Shown here: in pieces, positions 55,626-63,666 of the stretch
Position numbering within the stretch: the stretch's first letter is position 1
Layout of the letters: every line of letters begins with the position of its first letter
Assembly (NCBI GenBank): GCA_023023105.1
Contig: CP083824.1
Span: forward strand, 2,418,001-2,482,000
Origin: Enterobacter ludwigii
GTDB lineage: Bacteria; Pseudomonadota; Gammaproteobacteria; Enterobacterales; Enterobacteriaceae
Direction of reading: 5' to 3'
Length of the DNA stretch: 64,000 bases
Notes under the pieces: model-generated
Databases searched by the model: none
What the model was told of the DNA's origin: nothing
What the model saw: only the letters and a program-made list of their open reading frames with translations
Program-made: the position numbers and the translations under genes

Positions 55626-55970
55626 TCATGAAGATGTAAAAGGAGAGAAATGGTAAGCCGCGGCCATCACAGCGATGCTGATGATAACGCTGATAAAAAA
55701 GTACGTTTTGAATGGCTGCTTTTGGGTTTTATGACGAAAGAGTTGTTGCCCCAAAAGGGCCCCGGGCCAACCCCCTGTCACACCAAATACCAGCAACGTC
55801 GCTTCCGGAACTCTGCGCATACCTTTACGCGCCGCCATTTTATCTGCGCCATATATAACCATCGTCAGTACATTGATCAGCAGCAACCACATCACCACTG
55901 GATACGAGGTAAGAATGCTGCCGACCGCAGCGAGGATCAGGAGTAAATAACAAAAACGATTGAGAGTCAT
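55626..55970 (-). CDS. DUF1294 inner-membrane protein
   Basis: Membrane protein of 114 residues with about four helices. LLLINVLTMVIYGADKMAARKGMRRVPEATLL near residue 28 and GVTGGWPGALLGQQLFRHKTQKQPF are the DUF1294 hallmarks. The function is unknown. It is followed on the minus strand by the VOC-GNAT pair after a 95-base gap and preceded by mobile-element debris, so it marks the left border of the scar region. Confidence 0.9.
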   Translation of the reverse strand: MTLNRFCYLLLILAAVGSILTSYPVVMWLLLINVLTMVIYGADKMAARKGMRRVPEATLLVFGVTGGWPGALLGQQLFRHKTQKQPFKTYFFISVIISIAVMAAAYHFSPFTSS

Positions 55971-56043
55971 AGTACAAGCCAGTGGATGTTAAGCGATTTT
56001 GAAGAAGCATTATACGCGATATCACGTATGTATCAGGCTCAGG

Positions 56044-56140
56044 CTATTTATCTTTTGTCATCCGGAGCTGCATTGACCAGCCAATAACTTTGCGCGAGAA
56101 CAGGTCAACACAGCCAGCCTTTGTGGGTTCGGGTGTAAAG
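56044..56140 (-). pseudogene. IS3-family transposase (OrfB) remnant
   Basis: The minus strand encodes VDLFSRKVIGWSMQLRMTKD before a stop at 56044, the DDE-domain signature of IS3-family OrfB. Just upstream, in another frame, YTRTHKGWLC is the preceding piece of the same domain, so a small deletion or frameshift separates them near 56108. Fewer than 40 codons remain, with no terminal repeats visible. It is too short for normal ORF calling. Confidence 0.8.
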
Positions 56141-56232
56141 TTCAGAATACCATTTAGAACAACGTAAACCATGAGCTAGCTAAACACGTTGCTTATGTGT
56201 AAAAAGGGGGATTCATTCAGCAGGTGTTCATC

Positions 56233-56517
56233 GTGAAATACATTCGGCTAATTTTAAAGCTCATAACAGCATCACTTTATGTGTTCCTGGTTGTTTTTGG
56301 CTCTGGATTTGTAGGTTCCAGTACAACCAATGCAATTAACCTTGAAACACTTAACCTAAATTATTCATTAATTGCAAAAGACTCGGCAGTATACGCAATC
56401 TGCGCAGCTGGTGCGGCATTGGTTGTTCCACCTGCCCTATATTTCATCCAGCATTATGTCTGGCCAGTGTTGAAGTTTATCGGCTTGAAGATTCGCTACT
56501 TCTTCCATGGATACTAA
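56233..56517 (+). CDS. Small hypothetical membrane protein in mobile-element scar
   Basis: Protein of about 94 residues with two hydrophobic regions (LILKLITASLYVFLVVFGSGFVG and YAICAAGAALVVPPALYFI) and a basic C-terminus. Starts are GTG at 56233 (AGGTG 7 bases upstream) or GTG at 56224, three codons earlier. It lies between a transposase remnant and an integrase remnant, so it is probably cargo of the decayed element. No family is recognised. Composition is more AT-rich than neighbouring core genes. Confidence 0.65.
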   Translation: MKYIRLILKLITASLYVFLVVFGSGFVGSSTTNAINLETLNLNYSLIAKDSAVYAICAAGAALVVPPALYFIQHYVWPVLKFIGLKIRYFFHGY

Positions 56518-56566
56518 AAGTCTCGCCACTGGCGAAGCGATCTGCCAGAGCCTGCGATTTGTTTTC

Positions 56567-56850
56567 ATGCCCAGGATGCGCAAGGGCATACAGAAGGCCT
56601 ACTACTCTTTATCAAGTATCGGCGCCAGATTTAACGCTGCTGTAAAACGTGCTGGCATTCGCCGCCGGAATCCGTACCATACGCGGCATACTTTTGCCTG
56701 CTGGCTTTTATCTGTCAGCGCTAACCGTCTTTCATAGCCAGCCAGATGGGGCATGAAAACGCGCAAATGGTTTATGAAGTCTACGGTGCGTGGATTGAAG
56801 AAATGAATGGCGAACAGGTGCTGATGCTTAACGATAAGCTCGCGCGCTGA
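56567..56850 (+). pseudogene. Phage-type tyrosine recombinase C-terminal remnant, frameshifted
   Basis: Only the C-terminal catalytic part of an integrase remains. ARFNAAVKRAGIRRRNPYHTRHTFACWLLS carries the HxxR box. After a one-base deletion near 56725 the frame shifts and continues as PSFIASQMGHENAQMVYEVY, containing the second His and the catalytic Tyr, to a TGA at 56850. The N-terminal two thirds are missing. It points toward ttcA, whose start is 39 bases downstream; in E. coli the Rac prophage integrase gene sits beside the same locus. Confidence 0.88.
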
Positions 56851-56888
56851 AAAATTTTTGCCCCTATTGGCTCCGAAGGTAGTAATAC

Positions 56889-57824
56889 ATGCAAGAAAAT
56901 CAAGCAAATACAAAGAAAGAGCAATACAACCTGAACAAACTGCAAAAGCGACTGCGCCGTAACGTGGGCGAGGCCATTGCAGACTTCAACATGATTGAAG
57001 ACGGTGACCGTATTATGGTTTGCCTGTCAGGGGGTAAAGACAGCTACACGATGCTGGAGATCCTGCGTAATCTTCAGCAAAGCGCGCCGGTGAAGTTTTC
57101 CCTGGTGGCGGTCAACCTTGACCAGAAACAGCCGGGCTTCCCGGAGCACATTCTGCCGGAATATCTGGAGAAGCTGGGCGTTGAGTACAAAATCGTTGAA
57201 GAAAACACCTACGGTATTGTGAAAGAGAAGATCCCGGAAGGGAAAACCACCTGCTCTCTCTGCTCCCGTCTGCGCCGCGGCATTCTGTATCGCACCGCAA
57301 CGGAACTGGGCGCAACCAAAATTGCGCTGGGCCATCACCGCGACGATATCCTGCAGACACTGTTCCTGAACATGTTCTACGGCGGTAAGATGAAAGGCAT
57401 GCCACCAAAACTGATGAGCGATGACGGCAAGCACATTGTCATCCGCCCTCTTGCCTACTGCCGCGAAAAAGACATTGAGCGTTTCTCTCAGGCCAAAGAA
57501 TTCCCGATCATTCCATGTAACCTCTGTGGCTCTCAACCGAACCTGCAGCGCCAGGTGATTGGCGACATGCTGCGTGACTGGGACAAACGTTATCCGGGTC
57601 GCATCGAAACCATGTTCAGCGCGATGCAGAACGTTGTGCCGTCCCACCTCGCGGATGTTGAGCTGTTCGACTTCAAAGGTATCAACCACGAATCAGACGT
57701 GGTGAATGGCGGCGATCTGGCGTTTGATCGGGAAGAGATCCCTATGCAGCCTGCTGGCTGGCAGCCAGAAGAAGATGACAATCAGTTCGAAGAACTGCGT
57801 CTGAACGTACTCGAAGTGAAATAA
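56889..57824 (+). CDS. ttcA: tRNA 2-thiocytidine-32 synthetase TtcA
   Basis: Cytoplasmic Fe-S enzyme of 311 residues that thiolates C32 of certain tRNAs. The ATP-binding PP-loop is [11 protein letters not shown] near residue 45. The cluster-ligand CxxC is [12 protein letters not shown] near residue 122, with Cys also in [11 protein letters not shown] near residue 213. It is nearly identical to E. coli TtcA. The 5' end of ttcA is the attachment site of Rac in E. coli, and here the gene start is intact although an integrase remnant lies directly upstream. Confidence 0.97.
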   Translation: MQENQANTKKEQYNLNKLQKRLRRNVGEAIADFNMIEDGDRIMVCLSGGKDSYTMLEILRNLQQSAPVKFSLVAVNLDQKQPGFPEHILPEYLEKLGVEYKIVEENTYGIVKEKIPEGKTTCSLCSRLRRGILYRTATELGATKIALGHHRDDILQTLFLNMFYGGKMKGMPPKLMSDDGKHIVIRPLAYCREKDIERFSQAKEFPIIPCNLCGSQPNLQRQVIGDMLRDWDKRYPGRIETMFSAMQNVVPSHLADVELFDFKGINHESDVVNGGDLAFDREEIPMQPAGWQPEEDDNQFEELRLNVLEVK

Positions 57825-57829
57825 AATGA

Positions 57830-57860
57830 TAGCGTCTCAGAAAGAGATTCTGAGACGCTA
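57830..57860. terminator. Bidirectional stem-loop between ttcA and dbpA
   Basis: Perfect 13-bp stem TAGCGTCTCAGAA / TTCTGAGACGCTA with a 5-base loop, between the convergent ttcA and dbpA. U-tracts are poor on both sides. Confidence 0.75.
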
Positions 57861-57866
57861 TATCCT

Positions 57867-59240
57867 TTACTTCAGCAGACGAACGCGGCAGGTTTTCCCT
57901 TTAATTTTCCCGTTTTGCAGCTGTTTCCAGGCCTTATGCGCAACCGTCTGGCGAACCGCCACATAAACATGTGACGGATGCACCGCAATCTTACCGATAT
58001 CCGCCCCATCCAGACCCACATCTCCTGTCAGCGCACCTAATACATCGCCTGGACGCATTTTGGCTTTTTTACCGCCATCAATGCACAGCGTCGCCATTTC
58101 AGCCTCCAGCGGCACGAGGCTGACACCGGCTGGTGGGGTCATCCAGTTCAGCTTAATCTGCAGCATTTCTGAGAGAATATTGGCGCGTTGCGCCTCTTCC
58201 GGCGCACAGAAGCTGATCGCAAGGCCGCTGTTTCCTGCTCGCGCCGTACGGCCGATACGATGGACGTGGACTTCAGGATCCCACGCCAGCTCATAGTTCA
58301 CCACCAGCTCAAGCGATTTGATATCCAGCCCCCGCGCCGCCACGTCGGTCGCAACCAGTACACGGGCGCTGCCGTTGGCAAAACGGACCAGCGTCTGATC
58401 GCGATCGCGCTGCTCCAGATCGCCATGCAGCGACAATGCACTCTGCCCCGCCGCATTTAGCGCATCGCAGACTGACTGGCAGTCTTTTTTGGTATTACAG
58501 AACACCACGCAGGATGCAGGCTGATGCTGGCTCAGCAATTTCTGCAGGAGAGGGATTTTTCCCTGCTGCGAAGTTTCAAAGAACTGCTGTTCAATGGCTG
58601 GCAGGGCGTCAACACTGTCGATTTCAATGGTAAGCGGATTTTTCTGCACGCGGCCGCTGATGGCGGCGATGGCTTCCGGCCATGTGGCAGAGAACAACAG
58701 CGTCTGGCGATCGGACGGAGCGAAACGGATCACCTCGTCAATCGCATCGCTGAAGCCCATATCCAGCATCCTGTCTGCCTCATCCATCACCAGCGTTTGT
58801 AACGCATCCAGCGAAACGGTGCCTTTTTGCAGGTGGTCCAGCAGGCGACCTGGCGTCGCGACAATAATGTGCGGCGCATGCTGGAGCGAATCACGCTGAG
58901 CACCGAAAGGCTGTCCGCCGCAGAGGGTTAAAATTTTGGTATTTGGCAGGAAACGCGCAAGGCGACGCAGTTCACCCGCGACCTGGTCTGCCAGTTCACG
59001 GGTGGGACATAATACCAGAGACTGGGTCTGAAACATCGCGGCATCAATATGTTGCAACAAGCCAAGACCGAATGCCGCTGTTTTCCCACTGCCCGTTTTC
59101 GCCTGTACGCGTACATCACGGCCCTCAAGAATAGCGGGCAGTGCCGCCGCCTGAACCGGCGTCATCGTGAGGTAACCCAACTCGTTGAGGTTGTCGAGTT
59201 GGGCGGCGGGCAGAACATTCAGGGTAGAAAAAGCAGTCAC
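57867..59240 (-). CDS. dbpA: ATP-dependent RNA helicase DbpA
   Basis: DEAD-box helicase of 457 residues acting in 50S ribosome assembly by binding 23S rRNA hairpin 92. Motifs: Q motif YLTMTPVQAAALP, Walker A AKTGSGKTAAFG near residue 48, PTRELADQ, DEAD in VMDEADRMLDMG near residue 152, SAT in LLFSATWPE, and the C-terminal helicase HRIGRTARAG near residue 330. The RNA-binding domain from about 380 has DVGLDGADIGKIAVHPSHVYVAVR. The start is GTG at 59240 with GAGAG upstream. A 56-residue gene ends 27 bases before it on the same strand. Confidence 0.96.
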   Translation of the reverse strand: MTAFSTLNVLPAAQLDNLNELGYLTMTPVQAAALPAILEGRDVRVQAKTGSGKTAAFGLGLLQHIDAAMFQTQSLVLCPTRELADQVAGELRRLARFLPNTKILTLCGGQPFGAQRDSLQHAPHIIVATPGRLLDHLQKGTVSLDALQTLVMDEADRMLDMGFSDAIDEVIRFAPSDRQTLLFSATWPEAIAAISGRVQKNPLTIEIDSVDALPAIEQQFFETSQQGKIPLLQKLLSQHQPASCVVFCNTKKDCQSVCDALNAAGQSALSLHGDLEQRDRDQTLVRFANGSARVLVATDVAARGLDIKSLELVVNYELAWDPEVHVHRIGRTARAGNSGLAISFCAPEEAQRANILSEMLQIKLNWMTPPAGVSLVPLEAEMATLCIDGGKKAKMRPGDVLGALTGDVGLDGADIGKIAVHPSHVYVAVRQTVAHKAWKQLQNGKIKGKTCRVRLLK

Positions 59241-59267
59241 AATAATCTCTCGTGGTCATCTTCGCAG

Positions 59268-59438
59268 TCAGATGGCGCGTATCCTCGCAGATCTCGCGGT
59301 TTGATGCGACATTTTAATCGGTTCTTCATCTGGCGGCGGGTCGGGCATCGGCTGAGGACGCGGGATGGGATCGGGCATCGGTACGGGATCGTTGGGGGTT
59401 GGGCCGGTCGGAATGGACTGTAACAATGGCATGCTCAT
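59268..59438 (-). CDS. Small proline-rich protein upstream of dbpA
   Basis: Gene of 56 codons plus TGA. The ATG at 59438 has a perfect GGAGGG 6 bases upstream. The product starts MSMPLLQSIPTGPTPNDPVP and continues with proline-aspartate repeats (MPDPIPRPQPMPDPPPDEEP), then a short basic tail (ARSARIRAI). It is most likely disordered. Position between the FnrS terminator and dbpA suggests its own promoter or co-transcription with dbpA. I recall similar proteins at this place in other enterics but no function. Confidence 0.75.
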   Translation of the reverse strand: MSMPLLQSIPTGPTPNDPVPMPDPIPRPQPMPDPPPDEEPIKMSHQTARSARIRAI

Positions 59439-59495
59439 ATTTCCCTCCAGGTTTAGGCGTACTCTTCTTAGGGTAGACGCTGGGAAACAGGAGGC

Positions 59496-59615
59496 AAAAA
59501 AAAGCCGACTATGAAGTCGGCGTCGTACGAATCAATTGTGCTATGCAGTAATTCAAAAAAGGAAGTAAGACAATATGGAGCGCAACGCCCATCGCTTGAC
59601 GTTGCATTCACCTGC
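59496..59615 (-). ncRNA. fnrS: FNR-activated small RNA FnrS
   Basis: Minus-strand RNA of about 120 bases, almost identical to E. coli FnrS and in the same place between dbpA and zntB. The 5' end is GCAGGTGAATGCAACGTCAA, the middle includes TCTTACTTCCTTTTTTGAA, and the 3' end is an intrinsic terminator GCCGACT / AGTCGGC with eight Us. FnrS represses mRNAs of aerobic enzymes such as SodB, MaeA and CydDC under anaerobiosis, with Hfq. An FNR site lies upstream. The only clear difference from E. coli is a shorter terminator loop. Confidence 0.97.
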
Positions 59616-59650
59616 GGGAGTAATATTGCACCTTACGGGGTAGATGTTTA

Positions 59651-59664
59651 TTGACTTCGCTCAA
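59651..59664 (-). promoter_or_regulatory. FNR-binding site of fnrS
   Basis: TTGACTTCGCTCAA fits the FNR half-sites TTGA and TCAA around six bases. Its centre is 42.5 bases upstream of the inferred fnrS start at 59615, the spacing of class II FNR activation. An AATATT/TATTAC -10 lies between. Confidence 0.9.
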
Positions 59665-59710
59665 TTAAAAGAGCGTTTTGAACCGCGTAAAACGTGAAAA
59701 AAACGTAAAT

Positions 59711-60694
59711 TTACAGCCATTTACTGCGATGTAACCACCATGCAACACCACCAATCACAACAACTAACATGACGCAAAAAGCGGTAAAGCCGTAGCGATA
59801 GGCATTCCCCGGAATTCCCCCCAGGTTCACACCAAACAAGCCGGTCAGAAACGTGCTGGGCAAAAATACCATCGCCATCAGGGACATTGTATAGGTTCTT
59901 CTCGCCAGGGATTCCTGCATCACCTGGGCGATTTCGTCTGCCATCACTGCCGTTCTGGCGATACAGGAATCAATTTCGTCCAGCCCGCGGCCCAGCCGGT
60001 CGGCGATATCCTGCATTCTGCGTCGCTGATCGTCATTCATCCAGGTCAGTCTTTCGCTTGCCAGACGGGCATATACGTCACGCTGGGGTGTCATATAACG
60101 ACGCATAACGATCAACTGCTTACGCAATAACGCCAGAAATCCACGCGGTGGGATCTGCTGATCGAGCAAGTTATCTTCCAGGTCGATGATTTTATCGTGC
60201 AGCTCTTCGATAAACTCGCTCGCATGATCGGTAAGGGCGTCGCAGACGTCCACCAGCCAACTGCCACAGTCGATCGGCCCGGTACCTTCTTTCAGATCGT
60301 TAACAATGTCATCCAGCGCCAGGACTTTACGCTGACGGGTGGAAACAATCAGACCATCATCCATATAGACGCGCATCGCAACCAGCTGATCGGGACGTTC
60401 ATCCGTGCTGCCATTAATGCAGCGCAGGGTAATCAACGTTCCGTCTCCCATTCTGCTCACGCGAGGTCGCAGGCTTTCTCCCGCCAGCGCATCGCGCACA
60501 TTGTTAGGCAAGAGCGGCGTCGAAGCCAGCCAGTCAGCGCTGTCCGGATGGGTGTAGTTCAGGTGTAGCCAGCAAGGATGCTCGTTATCAATGACATCGC
60601 TATCCTCCAGCGGTCGGGCACCGCCGCGCCCATCCAGCACCCACGCAAAAACTGCGTCAGGAACGTTAAGTTCAGATCCTTTAATGCTCTCCAC
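59711..60694 (-). CDS. zntB: Zinc transporter ZntB (CorA family)
   Basis: Pentameric inner-membrane zinc transporter of 327 residues. A large cytoplasmic N-domain (1-265) is followed by two C-terminal helices. The family signature is FGVNLGG between the helices near residue 296 (GVN in ZntB, GMN in CorA). [21 protein letters not shown] and [23 protein letters not shown] match E. coli ZntB. It lies upstream of fnrS on the same strand and diverges from the GGDEF gene. Confidence 0.96.
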   Translation of the reverse strand: MESIKGSELNVPDAVFAWVLDGRGGARPLEDSDVIDNEHPCWLHLNYTHPDSADWLASTPLLPNNVRDALAGESLRPRVSRMGDGTLITLRCINGSTDERPDQLVAMRVYMDDGLIVSTRQRKVLALDDIVNDLKEGTGPIDCGSWLVDVCDALTDHASEFIEELHDKIIDLEDNLLDQQIPPRGFLALLRKQLIVMRRYMTPQRDVYARLASERLTWMNDDQRRRMQDIADRLGRGLDEIDSCIARTAVMADEIAQVMQESLARRTYTMSLMAMVFLPSTFLTGLFGVNLGGIPGNAYRYGFTAFCVMLVVVIGGVAWWLHRSKWL

Positions 60695-60761
60695 TGCGCC
60701 TCCGCCTTTTAAGCTCTTTCGATGTCAGTCTAGCTTTCATCAGGGGTTAAGCAACAACTAT

Positions 60762-60887
60762 ATGCGGCATCGCGCTGAAATCGCTCAGGAATTGAGCGTA
60801 TTGCAACAGGTTCCTGTAGACAGTCGCAGGCAAATCATTAGAGTTAAAGAAATGCTGCTGGATTGTTCTAAAAAGATGCTGGGGTAA
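60762..60887 (+). CDS. Possible 41-residue ORF preceding the diguanylate cyclase
   Basis: Frame MRHRAEIAQELSVLQQVPVD to a TAA at 60887, with a helical, charged C-terminus (RQIIRVKEMLLDCSKKMLG). Its stop is only 4 bases before the GTG of the cyclase, so coupling is likely if it is translated. AGGGG is about 17 bases upstream of the ATG, too far to be convincing. No family is recognised. The frame is open further upstream into zntB antisense, so it could also be chance. Confidence 0.45.
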   Translation: MRHRAEIAQELSVLQQVPVDSRRQIIRVKEMLLDCSKKMLG

Positions 60888-60891
60888 GTGC

Positions 60892-62022
60892 GTGACCATA
60901 AAAAAGAACTGCGTCGCCTTCGATTTGCGCCTGGCAGAAATGCGCGCAATCGCGATAAAAACCAGCATGACCTGGTTCCTGTGGGTGAACATATTGTTTT
61001 CGCTGTTCATCCTGGGGAGACGTTATTTTGCTCCGATTGGGGTGTTAACACCTTCCCTTCATCCAGCAGGATTGATGGAAGGCATGATGGTTATCATTCT
61101 TACCCTCTCGGCAGGCGTACTCTTTATACTACGAATGGCACCGCTGCAAAACGCTCCCTGGCTCAGAAGCCTGGCCAAAGGCGTTGTTGTCGGATTAAGC
61201 CTCTGCTGGGCGACGTGCTTTTACGTATTAATCACCAGTGAAGATATTCGGATCATCTTCCCGTTCGCTGCACTCCTACTGTTTGCGTCGCTCATTTCCC
61301 TCTATTTCGACCCCAGAGTGCTATTAAGTTTTATCATCCCTGTGTGGGTGACCATTCTGGTTACCACACTGTTTCACCCCACTCAGCTCACCGTCCTGAG
61401 CGCGCTGCAATGGGTCTTACTGGCAGGCTTAATTGAATCCGGGAGACGGATCCTTAACCGCTGGTTTATTCTTGCGCTGCAACGTGAACAAGAAAACGCC
61501 GATCTTATTCATCAGCTAGGTCTGCTCGCCAGCAAAGATCCGTTGACCGGGTTAGCCAACCGTCGAAGTTTTGAAGCGCGTATGGATCAGGAAATTGCCA
61601 GCCATCAGCAGGATGGGAAAGGATTTGGATTGATTATGCTGGATGTCGATCATTTTAAACTCTACAACGACCATTACGGGCATCAACAAGGGGATCGCTG
61701 TCTGATCATGATTGCGGGTGTACTTGAATCTGCGAGCCGTGAAAACGAAGGCATTGTAGGCCGGGTGGGTGGCGAGGAGTTTATGGTCTTACTCCCCGAG
61801 GCCGATGCCGGCACGGTGCGATCAACTGCGGAACGCATTTCCCGCATGCTGGAAAGCCAGGCATTCGCTCACGCCCTCTCCCCAGTCAATCCTCACGTAA
61901 CGGTGAGCCAGGGGCTGACGCTCTGGACACACGGGCAATCGCCCCAATCGGTCATTGGCTGTGCGGATAAAGCCCTGTATATGGCGAAGCTGCAGGGACG
62001 TAATCGCTGGGTAGAAGCATAA
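60892..62022 (+). CDS. Membrane-bound diguanylate cyclase (GGDEF protein)
   Basis: Protein of 376 residues. The N-terminal half has about six hydrophobic segments (residues 23-200), forming a MASE-like sensor. The GGDEF domain (about 215-370) has KDPLTGLANRRSFEARMDQE, the metal site LDVDHFKLYNDHYGHQQGD and the active site RVGGEEFMVLLPEAD (GGEEF, catalytically competent). No RxxD inhibitory motif is visible at the expected position. The start is GTG at 60892 with GGGGTAAG upstream. It makes cyclic di-GMP; no specific orthologue is assigned. Confidence 0.92.
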   Translation: MTIKKNCVAFDLRLAEMRAIAIKTSMTWFLWVNILFSLFILGRRYFAPIGVLTPSLHPAGLMEGMMVIILTLSAGVLFILRMAPLQNAPWLRSLAKGVVVGLSLCWATCFYVLITSEDIRIIFPFAALLLFASLISLYFDPRVLLSFIIPVWVTILVTTLFHPTQLTVLSALQWVLLAGLIESGRRILNRWFILALQREQENADLIHQLGLLASKDPLTGLANRRSFEARMDQEIASHQQDGKGFGLIMLDVDHFKLYNDHYGHQQGDRCLIMIAGVLESASRENEGIVGRVGGEEFMVLLPEADAGTVRSTAERISRMLESQAFAHALSPVNPHVTVSQGLTLWTHGQSPQSVIGCADKALYMAKLQGRNRWVEA

Positions 62023-62049
62023 AAAAAGCCCGGCGTACCAGGCTTTTTT
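62023..62049. terminator. Bidirectional terminator between cyclase and chemoreceptor genes
   Basis: AAAAAAGCCCGG and CCAGGCTTTTTT pair with one mismatch around CGTA, giving U-runs on both strands between convergent genes. Confidence 0.85.
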
Positions 62050-62055
62050 GTTCCG

Positions 62056-63210
62056 TTACAGGGAGTGACCGGGTCGCGGGTGGAACGACAAATTGCCCGC
62101 ATGTGATGAGAACGTGATGTCTGCCTCATCGTTATTATTAAGCCGGAAGTTACGTGTGCGCGTCTGCAGTTCGATCACCTGATTACGCAACACATCAGAT
62201 GAACCATTGAGTTCCTCAGCCATCGCCACATTGCTTTGCGTGACCCGTTCAAGCTCGGACAACGCCAGAGTGATCTGAGAAATGCCTTTCTCCTGCTCTG
62301 ATGTGGACGTGGAAATCTCGTCCATCAACCGGCTAACTTTTCCCGACCCCGCCACGATCTCATGCATATTCTTTTCTGCCTGAGACACAACAGTGACACC
62401 CTGAGTGACGTTAGTGCTGGTGACTTCAATCAGCGCTTTGATATTTTTCGCGGCCTCCGCGCTGCGGTGTGCGAGGTTTCTTACCTCTTCCGCAACCACA
62501 GAGAAACCTTTTCCATGATCTCCCGCCCTCGCCGCCTCGACGGCCGCATTAAGCGCCAGAATATTCGTCTGGAACGCAATACCATCGATGAGCGAGATGA
62601 TTTCTGTCATCTGCTGTGCGCATTCGGTAATGGATTGCATATTAGTCGCGACCTGCCCCATCAGCTCTCCTCCCTTGCGAGCCTGTAACGTCGCCACATT
62701 CGCCTGTTCGCTCGCCAGCCGGGTGTTATCGGCATTGTTTTTAGTGCTCGCGGCCATCTGTTCCATGCTGGCCGCAGTTTGCACCAGAGATGCAGACTGT
62801 TGCTCCGTTTTCACCGAGAGCTGCGCACTTCGGGAAGAGAGTTGATCCGATAACGTCATGGCGGTTTGCGACGATGCCCTGATCTCCCGGACAAGCGTGG
62901 CAATGTTGCTGGAGAGGCTATTAATCCCCGGGATTAATCTGCCTGCACAGTTATTACCAAACTCAGGAATAGACACGCCAAGATTGCCTGCGGTCACGTC
63001 TTCAATACTTTTTTTCACAGTATTGATCGGTGTCACAAGATACTTTGTCATGTAGCCCCAAAGTAAAAATAGCGCAACGAAATTTAATAAATTAAGTGAA
63101 ACGAAAAGTGAGACATTGCTGGAAAATAGAACAACGACACCTGCATTAACCAAAAAAAGACAAAAAAGAAACCAGACAATGAAGGTTCTGACACTAATAT
63201 TTCTTAGCAT
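62056..63210 (-). CDS. Methyl-accepting chemotaxis protein lacking a periplasmic domain
   Basis: Chemoreceptor of 384 residues. Two transmembrane helices (about 7-28 and 32-55, TFIVWFLFCLFLVNAGVVVLF then LNLLNFVALFLLWGYM) are separated by only a few residues, so there is no ligand-binding domain. HAMP (about 56-105, YLVTPINTVKKSIEDVTAGNL) and the MCP signalling domain follow, with tip IAFQTNILALNAAVEAARAGDHG near residue 228 and EEVRNLAHRSAEAAKNI. The C-terminus HPRPGHSL is not a CheR pentapeptide. The ATG at 63210 is preferred to GTG four codons earlier. The signal is probably intracellular or membrane-derived. Confidence 0.93.
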   Translation of the reverse strand: MLRNISVRTFIVWFLFCLFLVNAGVVVLFSSNVSLFVSLNLLNFVALFLLWGYMTKYLVTPINTVKKSIEDVTAGNLGVSIPEFGNNCAGRLIPGINSLSSNIATLVREIRASSQTAMTLSDQLSSRSAQLSVKTEQQSASLVQTAASMEQMAASTKNNADNTRLASEQANVATLQARKGGELMGQVATNMQSITECAQQMTEIISLIDGIAFQTNILALNAAVEAARAGDHGKGFSVVAEEVRNLAHRSAEAAKNIKALIEVTSTNVTQGVTVVSQAEKNMHEIVAGSGKVSRLMDEISTSTSEQEKGISQITLALSELERVTQSNVAMAEELNGSSDVLRNQVIELQTRTRNFRLNNNDEADITFSSHAGNLSFHPRPGHSL

Positions 63211-63666
63211 GATTATACCCACGTTTTATATTTTGGTCGGCATTTAGACTTATAGCATCGGCTCTGAACTTTGTCCTCACAAACACCGTCGGTTTTTTGT
63301 TTTACCGATAGCTGCCTGAGATTTAGCTTAAGTCAGATAAAAAGAGTGTATTAGTAAAAATGTTCTGCGTGGCATGCTGCGATACTGGTCTCCTGCCACG
63401 TTAAGCGATACCATCCCCTGCGGTGAGAGGTTGTTTTTAGCCTCATATTTAAGGAGCTTTGCTATAGTTATTCCTGTTTGTTTAGCAATGCTACATAGAT
63501 TAATAAATGGAATATATTTTATATTCCTTACTATTTTTAGAGTTTTAATATGACTGGCCATTTTTCACGATAAATAACTAATATTGTTTAATGCGCATGT
63601 TCGTTGCCAGATAGAGATGTGCCCGGCAGGCGAAATCGGTAACCCTCTCAGGAGTGGGATTGCATA
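63211..63666. other. AT-rich intergenic region between chemoreceptor and MHYT gene
   Basis: Divergent spacer of 456 bases, strongly AT-rich from 63440 to 63600. A 77-codon minus-strand frame (63328-63561) has no ribosome-binding site or recognisable product and is not called. Two GCCGA motifs near the chemoreceptor start recall the sigma-28 -10 box, but the -35 spacing does not fit. Nothing else was identified. Confidence 0.4.

Noticed and set aside
56910..56945. Second copy of the ttcA 5' attachment core that would mark an att pair
   Set aside because: The core-like sequence is present at ttcA, but no second copy was seen by eye near 55900-56250.
63211..63300. Sigma-28-like GCCGAT and GCCGAC motifs upstream of the chemoreceptor
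   Set aside because: AAAGTTC and GCCGAT are only 3 bases apart instead of about 11, so no acceptable flagellar promoter could be built.
63328..63561. 77-codon minus-strand frame upstream of the chemoreceptor
   Set aside because: AT-rich chance frame without ribosome-binding site or recognisable motif.
63600..63666. Cyclic di-GMP riboswitch before the MHYT gene
   Set aside because: The leader lacks the conserved GEMM core sequences; only a short hairpin-like stretch is present.
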